Positions 21,961 to 28,467 of a stretch of DNA of 28,467 bases are shown one piece after another. This stretch comes from JBGOUJ01 sp041477005. Lineage in GTDB: Bacteria > Acidobacteriota > Terriglobia > Bryobacterales > JACQDG01. The DNA lies in contig JBGOUJ010000023.1 of NCBI GenBank assembly GCA_041477005.1, forward strand, positions 1 to 28,467, written 5' to 3'. Positions within the stretch are counted from its first letter, which is position 1. Each line of letters opens with the position of its first letter. The notes under the pieces are model-generated. The model had not been told where the DNA came from, did no database searches, and saw only the letters and a program-made list of their open reading frames with translations. Made by a program: the position numbers and the translations under genes.

Positions 21961-24459
21961 ATGGGAAACCTGCTGCAAGACCTGCGCTACGCCCTCCGCA
22001 TCCTCGCCAGATCGCCCGTGTTCACGACGGTCGCGGTTCTCTCGCTGGCCCTCGGCATCGGCGCCAACACCGCCATTTTCACCCTGGTCGACCAGATGTT
22101 GCTCCGGCTGCTCCCGGTGAAGCATCCCGAGCAGCTCGTGCTGGTCGCCACCCGCGGCTCCCACTACGGCAACAACCGCGGCGCGAACGCCCTCTCTTAC
22201 CCGATATACCAGGATTTCCGGGATCAGAACCAGGTCTTCAACGGGCTGCTCTGCCGCTTCGGCCTGCCGCTCAGCATGAGCTTCAACGGCCAGACCGAAC
22301 GTGTGGCGGGCGAGCTCGTTTCCGGCAATTACTTCGACGTGCTCGGCGTCTGGGCCGCCCTCGGCCGCACCATTACTCCGGACGACGACAAAATCCCCGG
22401 CGGCCATCCCCTGGTGGTCTTGAGCCACGCTTTCTGGAAATCGCGCTTCGCCGCCGACCCATCCATCGTGGGCCAGACCCTCAACATCAACGGCTACGCC
22501 ATGACCGTGATCGGCGTCAGCCAGGAAGGCTTCGACGGCACCGAGCTGGGCAACGCGCCCCAGGTCCGCATTCCGATCCTGATGAAGGCCCAGATGACGC
22601 CGTCCTGGGACGATCTGAAGAACCGCCGCAGCCGCTGGGTCAACGTCTACGGCCGCCTGAAACCCGGCGTCTCCGCCGACCGCGCCAAGGCGGCGATGCA
22701 GCCCCTGTATCACCAGATGCTGGAAATGGAGGTCCAGCAGGAGGCCTTCCGCCATGCCTCCGCCTACACCCGCGAGCGCTTCCTGCAATCGACCATGGTA
22801 GTGACGCCGGCCGAAAAAGGCGGCCCGGGCTTCCGCGGGCGATACGAGAAGCCGCTGTGGGTCCTGATGGGCATCGTGGGTCTGGTCCTGCTGATCGCGT
22901 GCGCCAACGTGGCCGGCCTGCTGATGGCCCGCGCCACGTCGCGCCAGAAGGAAATCGCCGTGCGCCTGGCCCTCGGCGCCGGCCGCTCGCGCCTGGTCAG
23001 TCAGCTTCTGGTCGAGAGCGTCCTGCTGGCGGCGATCGGCGGCGTGGTCGGCCTGGCCCTGGCCGCCTGGACCGATCGCCTGCTGATCGGGCTGATGCCC
23101 CAAGGCAACGCGCCGCTCGCCATCTCCAGCTCACCCGATCTGCGCATCCTGGGATTCAACCTGGCCGTTTCATTTCTCACCGGCATCCTCTTCGGCCTCA
23201 TTCCGGCACTGCAGGCTACGAAGCCCGACCTCGCCGGCACGCTCAAGGACCAGGCGGGCGCCGTGCTCGGCGGCGCGCATGTCCGTTTGCGCAAGGTTCT
23301 GGTCGTCGCCCAGGTCGGCCTGTCGCTGCTGCTGCTCATCGGAGCGGGCCTGTTTATTCGCAGCCTGCGCAACCTGAAGACCCTCGACCCCGGCTTCCGC
23401 ACCGAAAGCCTCATCGCCTTCCGCGTGGACCCGAGCCTCAACGGCTACAAGAAGGAGCGCACCCAGCAGTTTTACCGGCAGCTCCTGGAAAGCCTGCCAG
23501 CCGTTCCCGGCGCGCGCTCCGCGGCCCTCGCCAGCGTCCCCCTCCTGCTGGGCTGGGAGTGGGACAGCACCATCACCGTCGAAGGCTACGAGGCCAAGCC
23601 CGGCGAAAGCATGAACCCCTACTTCAACTCGGTCTCGCCCGGCTATTTCGCCACCCTCGGCATCCCGCTGGTCGCCGGCCACGATTTCTCGCTCAGGGAC
23701 GATTTGATCGCCCCCAAAGTCTGCATCATTAACGAGCTTCTCGCCCGCCACTACTTCGGCGATCGCAGCCCGCTCGGCCGCCACATCGGTTTCGGCGGCG
23801 ACCCTGGCGTCAAGGCGGACATCGAAATCGTGGGCGTGGTCAAAGACAGCAAGTACACCAGCGTCCGCGACGAGATTCCCCGCCAGGTCTTCGTTCCCTT
23901 CCTGCAATCCGGCTTCGTCACCGAAATGGCCGTCTACACCCGCACCGGCATCGATCCCCAGCAGATGTTCACCGCCCTGCGCCGCGAAGTGCAGAAGCTC
24001 GACGCCGACCTGCCGGTCTACTCCATGAAGACCATGGAAGTTCAGCTCGACGAGTCGCTGGTCAGCGAGCGGCTGATCGCCAGCCTCTCCACCGTGTTCG
24101 GATTGCTGGCCACGGTTCTGGCGGTCATCGGACTCTACGGCGTGATGGCGTACATGGTCGCCCGCCGTACCCGCGAGATCGGCATCCGCATGGCGCTGGG
24201 CGCGGCCAGCGGCAACGTCGTCTGGCTCATTATGAGGGAGGTCCTCACGCTGGTCGGCATCGGCGTCGCGATCGGCCTGCCCGCCGCCTGGGGCCTGACC
24301 CGCCTGGTCCAAACCCAGCTTTTCGGCATCACTCCGAACGACCCGGCGACGATCGTCCTGGCTACTTTGGCGCTGGCTGCTGTGGCGTGCCTGGCCGGCT
24401 ACGTGCCGGCGCTGCGCGCCACGCGAGTCGACCCGACCCAGGCGCTGCGGTACGAATGA
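21961..24459 (+). CDS. ABC transporter permease, acidobacterial duplicated (ADOP, MacB/FtsX-like) family
   Basis: An 832-aa inner-membrane protein made of two MacB_PCD-FtsX units. The start (LLQDLRYALRILARSPVFTTVAVLSLALGIGANTAIF) is the ADOP signature with TM1. A large periplasmic domain (~45-285) and three helices (~300-420, ARATSRQKEIAVRLALGAGR) follow. A second periplasmic domain and a second FtsX set lie at ~700-830 (ARRTREIGIRMALGAASGN), ending in ATRVDPTQALRYE. These permeases usually occur as orphans without an adjacent ATPase, as here. The substrate is unknown. It follows the cytochrome genes by 56 bp on the same strand, but a functional link is not implied. Confidence 0.95.
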   Translation: MGNLLQDLRYALRILARSPVFTTVAVLSLALGIGANTAIFTLVDQMLLRLLPVKHPEQLVLVATRGSHYGNNRGANALSYPIYQDFRDQNQVFNGLLCRFGLPLSMSFNGQTERVAGELVSGNYFDVLGVWAALGRTITPDDDKIPGGHPLVVLSHAFWKSRFAADPSIVGQTLNINGYAMTVIGVSQEGFDGTELGNAPQVRIPILMKAQMTPSWDDLKNRRSRWVNVYGRLKPGVSADRAKAAMQPLYHQMLEMEVQQEAFRHASAYTRERFLQSTMVVTPAEKGGPGFRGRYEKPLWVLMGIVGLVLLIACANVAGLLMARATSRQKEIAVRLALGAGRSRLVSQLLVESVLLAAIGGVVGLALAAWTDRLLIGLMPQGNAPLAISSSPDLRILGFNLAVSFLTGILFGLIPALQATKPDLAGTLKDQAGAVLGGAHVRLRKVLVVAQVGLSLLLLIGAGLFIRSLRNLKTLDPGFRTESLIAFRVDPSLNGYKKERTQQFYRQLLESLPAVPGARSAALASVPLLLGWEWDSTITVEGYEAKPGESMNPYFNSVSPGYFATLGIPLVAGHDFSLRDDLIAPKVCIINELLARHYFGDRSPLGRHIGFGGDPGVKADIEIVGVVKDSKYTSVRDEIPRQVFVPFLQSGFVTEMAVYTRTGIDPQQMFTALRREVQKLDADLPVYSMKTMEVQLDESLVSERLIASLSTVFGLLATVLAVIGLYGVMAYMVARRTREIGIRMALGAASGNVVWLIMREVLTLVGIGVAIGLPAAWGLTRLVQTQLFGITPNDPATIVLATLALAAVACLAGYVPALRATRVDPTQALRYE

Positions 24460-24521
24460 ACGAGAAGTCGCTCCAGCCCGCTCGCCGCAATTCGGCGTGG
24501 GCCAACAGGCGGCCTTTCCGC

Positions 24522-24527
24522 TACAAT
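24522..24527 (+). promoter_or_regulatory. -10-like TACAAT upstream of the toxin-antitoxin pair
   Basis: TACAAT lies 17 bases before the antitoxin ATG, predicting a leader of about 11 bases containing GAGAG. No consensus -35 is visible. Confidence 0.4.
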
Positions 24528-24544
24528 GAACAGAGAGCACCGGT

Positions 24545-24832
24545 ATGAGCCGGGTAGTTACCTACGAGATTCCCGATGAGGTCTACGAGGCCCTCGAACA
24601 GATGGCCGCCAGGTCCGGAAGACCGACCGAGGCGCTGGTGCTGGAGTACCTGGCGCGACAGGCTGATGGGCGGCGAGACGGTGCGAGAGAACCAGGGTCC
24701 GGGAGATCAGAAGGCAGCCTGGAGCGCTATTTCGGCCTCGTCGACCTCGGACGGCCCACCGGCGAGGATAACGAAAGCATCGATCTAGACTTGGCTCGCC
24801 AGTACGGCGACGCCCACGAGAACGAAGCGTAA
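24545..24832 (+). CDS. Antitoxin of a VapBC-like pair
   Basis: A 95-aa protein. Residues ~5-38 (VTYEIPDEVYEALEQMAAR, then PTEALVLEYLARQ) look like a short ribbon-helix-helix DNA-binding domain. The Gly/Arg-rich middle is probably disordered and the acidic tail (DEDNESIDLDLARQYGD-like) should contact the toxin. It overlaps the PIN gene by one base (TAATG), the normal antitoxin-toxin coupling. The name VapB would be by position only; the family is not that of the upstream orphan antitoxin. Confidence 0.75.
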   Translation: MSRVVTYEIPDEVYEALEQMAARSGRPTEALVLEYLARQADGRRDGAREPGSGRSEGSLERYFGLVDLGRPTGEDNESIDLDLARQYGDAHENEA

Positions 24833-25227
24833 TGCTTTTGGACACCTCGGGGTTGCTGTGTCTATTCCACAGCGGCGAGAAGCATCATGCGAACGCCTGC
24901 GCGCTGTTTGCCGCAGCCCGGAGCAAGCTAACCCACAGCTACGTGCTCGCCGAGTTTGTAGCACTGGCGATGATTCGACGCCTGCCTCGCCAGCCCTCTC
25001 TGCTGTTCCTGACAGGTGTCCTGGAAGACCGAACGATCGACGTAATCTGGGTCGGCGAAGCCCTACACCGAGCGGCGCTGGTGTTTCTACAGGCACGACC
25101 GGACAAGTCCTACTCGGCATGTGACGCCGTGAGTTTTCTGCTGATGCGACAGCGCGGTGTTATGCAGGCGCTGACCACCGACCGGCACTTCGAGCAGGAA
25201 GGCTTCGAGCGCCTGTTGCTGGCGTGA
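24832..25227 (+). CDS. PIN-domain RNase toxin (VapC-like)
   Basis: A complete 131-aa PIN protein expected to cleave RNA with Mg2+. The acidic quartet is intact: D4 (LLDTSGLL), E41 (YVLAEFVA), D98 (YSACDAVSF) and D117 (LTTDRHF). It has normal length and is translationally coupled to the antitoxin upstream. Its stop is 20 bp from the stop of the convergent deacetylase gene. Contrast the degraded vapC about 7 kb upstream. Confidence 0.88.
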   Translation: MLLDTSGLLCLFHSGEKHHANACALFAAARSKLTHSYVLAEFVALAMIRRLPRQPSLLFLTGVLEDRTIDVIWVGEALHRAALVFLQARPDKSYSACDAVSFLLMRQRGVMQALTTDRHFEQEGFERLLLA

Positions 25228-25247
25228 CGCCATCCGCCCGCCCGGAA

Positions 25248-26339
25248 TCACGGATTTCCCAAATCGCGGTAGCGTTTGAAAGCAATCACTGCCCTGGGCT
25301 TCACTGTTACGTAAACTGCCCCGCCCTCGCGCCGGAAGTATTCCTGGTCCCAGCGATCCGTCAGGCCGCTCGAGCGCTCGGGCAGCGCTCTGCCCTCCAG
25401 GGCGGGCGCCCAGCCGGCGGGCGCCGTGAATTCCAACGTCGCGCTCACGCCGTACGCTCGCGGGTCCAGATCGTGGGTCACCTCGAAACGCCCCGGCCCC
25501 AGCCGCCGCACCTGCGCCCGCTCCGCCACCCGCCGATAGGCGTACAGCGGTCCCATCGGCACATACCACACGTCCGCCCGGCCCGAGAGGTGCTTCAGGT
25601 GCTGCTCGTAAAAGCCCTCTGCCCCATAATCCAGCCACTGCGGATGAGAAAGAAAGTTGTAGATGCCGCCCTTGGCGTGAACCTCGTCGAACTTCCGGTT
25701 CACCTCCGCCACATCGGTCCGCCCGCCGGGCGAGATGCCACCCTTTTTCTGCACCACCTGCGTGTAGGCGGCGTCATAGACGCTGGAGTCCCAGGTCTGT
25801 AGGTCGGGCACAAGGTGGCCGCCCGCAGCTTCGTTCGGATAGTTCCGCGCCGCCAGATAGCCCGCCTGCTCTAATTTCTGATGGATGAACTCGTGGTTGG
25901 CGCACAGCCCGCACGGATACGCGAACGACCACACGTAACGCTGCGGCGTCTCCCGCAGGATGTCGTCCCGCGAGCCGGTCAGCTCCGAATCGTTATAGGA
26001 CGAGCGGCAGAACTCCAGCGCCGGCGGAAACTGGCACGGATGCGTGCGCGAGTGCGAGCCGATCTCGTGGCCATTGGCAACCGCCCGCCGCAGCACCGGC
26101 CACAGATCGGCAATCGGCGGCCTCTGGGTGCTTACAAAGATCGTCGCCTTGATGCCGTATTTGTCCATCGCCTCGATCGCCGCCGGGACGTACTTGGTGG
26201 AGTCATCGATCGTGTGGGTCACGACCGCCTGAGCGCCATTCAGGTACTTCGCCACCCGCACGAAAACCACCTCATCGGCGGCCCAGCCCGCCGGGCGCGC
26301 CAGCAGTCCCGCCGCCACGATCAGACTTCCCATTCGCAT
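25248..26339 (-). CDS. Secreted polysaccharide deacetylase (NodB-like)
   Basis: A 363-aa exported protein with a signal peptide (MGSLIVAAGLLARPAGWAA). The NodB core shows VTHTIDDS (D45 and D46, catalytic and metal aspartates), HEIGSHSRTHP (H96 and H100, metal ligands) and a FAYPCG block. The last ~100 residues form a beta-rich tail. It would remove acyl groups from a cell-wall or environmental polysaccharide; the substrate is unknown. The ATG at 26339 is used; a TTG at 26357 would add six residues. It is divergent from the hydroxyacid dehydrogenase gene. Confidence 0.9.
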   Translation of the reverse strand: MRMGSLIVAAGLLARPAGWAADEVVFVRVAKYLNGAQAVVTHTIDDSTKYVPAAIEAMDKYGIKATIFVSTQRPPIADLWPVLRRAVANGHEIGSHSRTHPCQFPPALEFCRSSYNDSELTGSRDDILRETPQRYVWSFAYPCGLCANHEFIHQKLEQAGYLAARNYPNEAAGGHLVPDLQTWDSSVYDAAYTQVVQKKGGISPGGRTDVAEVNRKFDEVHAKGGIYNFLSHPQWLDYGAEGFYEQHLKHLSGRADVWYVPMGPLYAYRRVAERAQVRRLGPGRFEVTHDLDPRAYGVSATLEFTAPAGWAPALEGRALPERSSGLTDRWDQEYFRREGGAVYVTVKPRAVIAFKRYRDLGNP

Positions 26340-26357
26340 GAGGAAAGTTTCGCACAA

Positions 26358-26370
26358 TTGATAGAATCAA
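26358..26370. promoter_or_regulatory. Short palindrome and -10-like box in a divergent promoter region
   Basis: TTGAT-AGA-ATCAA is a perfect 5-bp palindrome with a 3-base centre. It contains TAGAAT (26362-26367), a plus-strand -10 candidate 39 bases before the dehydrogenase ATG. It sits between two divergent genes and could serve as a shared operator. Confidence 0.35.
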
Positions 26371-26406
26371 GGGCTGTCGTCGCCCAGCGCGCCGACGGCT
26401 CAAACT

Positions 26407-27366
26407 ATGCGCATCGTCACCGAATTCCGATTCACCCCCGACGAAGTCCACCAGATCATCACTGCCTCCCACGACGTCGAGCTGATCTTCTGCAAGAGCC
26501 GGGACGAGTTCCTGGAAAAGATCGCCGAGGCCGACGTGATCTACGGCAGCGTCGACCAGGAGATTCTCGCCCGCGCCAAAAAGCTGCGCTGGGTCCAGGC
26601 CGGCGCCGCTGGCGTCGAGGCCATGGCCACGGCGATGAAAGACAGCGCGGTCACGGTCACCAACTTCGCCGGCACGTTCGCCCCGGCCATCTCCGAAACC
26701 GCCATCGGCATGCTCGTCTGCCTCAGCCGCGGCATCAACCGCTGGTACGTCCCCCAGTTCCTGGCCCGCAAATGGGACCCGATGGGTACTGTCAAGAGTG
26801 ACCACCACGTCGAGATCAGCGGCCGCACGATGGGCATCGTCGGAATGGGCGGCATCGGCCAGGCCCTGGCCCGCCGCGCCCACTACGGCTTTGACATGAA
26901 GATCCTCGCCACCGACTCCCGCGCCATCGTCAAACCCCACTTCGTCGCCGAGCTGCACGACCCCGCCTGGCTGATGCAAATGGTCCCGCAAGTGGACGTG
27001 CTCGTGGGCGCCGCTCCCCACACCCCCGAAACCGACAAGCTCTTCGGCGAGGGTGTTTTTCGCGCCATGAAGAAAACGGCTTACTTCCTCGCCCTCTCCC
27101 GCGGCAAGCTGATCGACGACCTGGCCCTGGTGAGGGCGCTCCAGGAAGGATGGATCGCCGGCGCCGGCCTCGACGTTTTCCCCGAGGAGCCGCCGCCGTC
27201 GGACCATCCGATCTTCGACTGCCCCAACGTCGTCATGACCATGCACACTTCCGGCTGGGGTCCGGACCGGCAGAAGCGCCTGATCGCCTTGTTCGTCGAA
27301 AACGTCCGCCGGTTCTCGGGCGGCCTCCCGCTGCTCAACGTTGTGAATAAGGAGAAAGGCTACTAG
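26407..27366 (+). CDS. D-2-hydroxyacid dehydrogenase (NAD-binding)
   Basis: A 319-aa cytoplasmic oxidoreductase of the phosphoglycerate/glyoxylate-reductase superfamily. The Rossmann motif GMGGIG is at 146-151 with D170 at the end of the second strand, favouring NAD(H). Catalytic residues are R232 (SRGKLID), E261 (DVFPEEPPPSDHP) and H280 (TMHTSGW). The N-terminal substrate domain is short and there is no ACT domain, so it is not a canonical SerA. The exact 2-hydroxy acid is unknown. Confidence 0.92.
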   Translation: MRIVTEFRFTPDEVHQIITASHDVELIFCKSRDEFLEKIAEADVIYGSVDQEILARAKKLRWVQAGAAGVEAMATAMKDSAVTVTNFAGTFAPAISETAIGMLVCLSRGINRWYVPQFLARKWDPMGTVKSDHHVEISGRTMGIVGMGGIGQALARRAHYGFDMKILATDSRAIVKPHFVAELHDPAWLMQMVPQVDVLVGAAPHTPETDKLFGEGVFRAMKKTAYFLALSRGKLIDDLALVRALQEGWIAGAGLDVFPEEPPPSDHPIFDCPNVVMTMHTSGWGPDRQKRLIALFVENVRRFSGGLPLLNVVNKEKGY

Positions 27367-27473
27367 CACACGCCAACCGCTCCGCTGCGGATGCACTGCG
27401 AAAGAATCTGTGCCGCGCCACTTTGATAATGCCCCCTGCGAAAAAATCCGGCCGCAGCCGGAGTGGGTGGTTG

Positions 27474-27479
27474 TATACT
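27474..27479 (+). promoter_or_regulatory. -10-like TATACT next to the Tat propeller gene
   Basis: TATACT ends one base before an in-frame ATG at 27481. Transcription from it would begin about 27486, past that ATG, so the ATG at 27493 would then be the start. A GATAAT at 27425 is a weaker alternative further upstream. Confidence 0.35.
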
Positions 27480-27492
27480 TATGCGGGCCGTT

Positions 27493-28467
27493 ATGGCTTC
27501 CCAGCCCCTTCTCCGCCGGCGCTCGTTTCTGAAATCCCTCGCCACGCTGCCGTATCTCACCGCGGCCCGAGCGGAACAGCTTCCCCCGGTGCGCGCCATC
27601 ACTCGCGGGCCCAAATATCACTGGTTCGGCTATTACGACAAGCTCCAATTCGATCCGACCGGCCGTTATGTATTAGGCATGGAGGTCGATTTCCAGCATC
27701 GGTCCCCCCGGCCGGATGACGTCATCAAGGTGGGCCTGGTCGATTTACAGGATGACGACCGCTGGACGGAGTTAGGCGAGAGCCGCGCCTGGAACTGGCA
27801 ACAGGGCTGCATGCTCCAGTGGTTGCCCGGGTCGAAGACGGAGGTCATCTGGAACGACCGGCAGGGTAATCGTTTCGTTTCCCACGTGCTCGATGTGAAG
27901 ACCCACAATCGGCGCACCCTGCCCGCGCCGATCTATTCCATCAGCCCGGACGCACGCTGGGCCGTAGCTCCCGATTTTCGCCGCCTCCACGATACCCGGC
28001 CCGGATACGGTTACGGCGGCTTACCCGATCCGAACAAGGACGCGCCGACCCCGGAAGACTCCGGCATCTGGCGGATGGATCTCCGGACAGGAGAGAAGAC
28101 ATTGTTGTTTTCGGTCGCCGACATAGCAAAGGTGCCGTACACTCGCGGCGACGGGAGACGCGCCAAGCAATATTTCAACCACCTGCTGTTCTCCCCTGAC
28201 GGAAGGCGCTTTATCTTTCTTCACATTTGGATGACGGAGGGCGGGCGCTTCTGGGCGCGCATGTTTACGGCAAATTCCGACGGGAAGGAACTTTATTTGC
28301 TCGACCCAGGGGATGTCTCTCACTTCTGGTGGCGCGATCCACAACACATCCTGGCGTGGGCCTGGCATCCCTCCTACGGCGATAAGTTCTATGTGTTTGA
28401 GGATCGCACCGACAAAGCTCAAGTCGTAGGACTGAACGCGATGAGGGAGGACGGCCACTGCAGCTAC
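27493..28467 (+). CDS. Tat-exported beta-propeller protein (oligogalacturonate lyase/TolB-like), 3' partial
   Basis: The frame is open to the window end (325 codons from this start). It begins with a twin-arginine signal (LLRRRSFLKSLATLP), so the protein is exported folded. The mature part starts GPKYHWFGYYDKLQFDPTGRYVLG and contains repeated propeller-like strands with (S/D)PDG-type turns (SISPDARWAVAPD, FSPDGRRFIFLHIW) and WRDPQHILAWAWHPSYGDKF. This matches a family of hypothetical propellers common in planctomycetes and acidobacteria and distantly like oligogalacturonate lyase; activity is not established. The first in-frame ATG is at 27481, but a TATACT box abuts it. Confidence 0.8.
   Translation, partial: MASQPLLRRRSFLKSLATLPYLTAARAEQLPPVRAITRGPKYHWFGYYDKLQFDPTGRYVLGMEVDFQHRSPRPDDVIKVGLVDLQDDDRWTELGESRAWNWQQGCMLQWLPGSKTEVIWNDRQGNRFVSHVLDVKTHNRRTLPAPIYSISPDARWAVAPDFRRLHDTRPGYGYGGLPDPNKDAPTPEDSGIWRMDLRTGEKTLLFSVADIAKVPYTRGDGRRAKQYFNHLLFSPDGRRFIFLHIWMTEGGRFWARMFTANSDGKELYLLDPGDVSHFWWRDPQHILAWAWHPSYGDKFYVFEDRTDKAQVVGLNAMREDGHCSY

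Noticed and set aside
21961..24459. MacB-type macrolide exporter
   Set aside because: There is no ATPase domain and the permease is duplicated; this is the orphan ADOP architecture, with no evidence for drug export.
23170..24540. 456-codon minus-strand open frame opposite the ADOP permease
   Set aside because: Antisense shadow of a well-supported gene; no recognisable motif and an unnatural Ala/Gly/Asp/Gln-rich composition.
1..28467. CRISPR array, tRNA or rRNA genes, insertion sequences
   Set aside because: No regularly spaced repeats, cloverleaf-like segments or transposase motifs were seen in the intergenic regions; a dedicated scan could not be run.

Overview
The window is about 28.5 kb of high-GC, densely coding bacterial DNA. 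It most likely comes from an acidobacterium of the Solibacter/Bryobacter group (order Bryobacterales). This is inferred from a lineage-typical pair of proteins: an 832-residue ABC permease of the acidobacterial duplicated-permease (ADOP) type, and a secreted PQQ-type sugar dehydrogenase ending in the C-terminal domain described from Solibacter (TIGR03437 type). Multiheme cytochromes, TonB-dependent receptors and a Tat-exported beta-propeller fit the same picture. I see no rRNA, tRNA, CRISPR array, prophage or transposase.

Layout, left to right. 1-2670 (+): korA (5' end cut by the window) and korB, a 2-oxoacid:ferredoxin oxidoreductase, joined by a triplicated ribosome-binding-site repeat. 2712-4455 (-): a D-cysteine desulfhydrase-like PLP enzyme and MsrA. 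4746-5632 (+): a small coiled-coil protein coupled to what looks like an internally deleted alpha/beta hydrolase. 5618-12767 (-): two TonB-dependent receptors, a YfiR-family periplasmic protein and a CHASE8 hybrid histidine kinase; the last three genes overlap or nearly touch. 13001-14734 (-): the PQQ-type dehydrogenase. 14798-17120: a membrane-anchored hypothetical protein, a DUF2461 protein and MurB with a possible leaderless promoter. 17234-17646: a vapB antitoxin with a palindromic operator and only the stump of its vapC toxin. 17915-21904 (+): a Rieske protein, a b6-type cytochrome b, a nine-heme tail-anchored cytochrome c and a five-heme cytochrome c, forming an unusual quinol-oxidising bc complex. 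21961-24459 (+): the ADOP permease. 24545-25227 (+): a complete VapBC-like pair. 25248-28467: a polysaccharide deacetylase (-), a divergent D-2-hydroxyacid dehydrogenase (+), and the start of a Tat-exported beta-propeller protein running off the window.

Two systems stand out. The first is the receptor-YfiR-CHASE8 kinase operon. In the known YfiBNR system an outer-membrane lipoprotein (YfiB) and periplasmic YfiR control a CHASE8-HAMP-GGDEF cyclase (YfiN). Here the outer-membrane partner appears to be a TonB receptor, and the CHASE8 sensor drives a histidine kinase with two receiver domains. The second is the bc complex whose cytochrome c1/f role appears to be taken by a nine-heme c-type cytochrome anchored by a C-terminal helix; its gene junction carries three in-frame tandem copies of the stop/start sequence. 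A similar threefold tandem repeat sits at the korA-korB junction.
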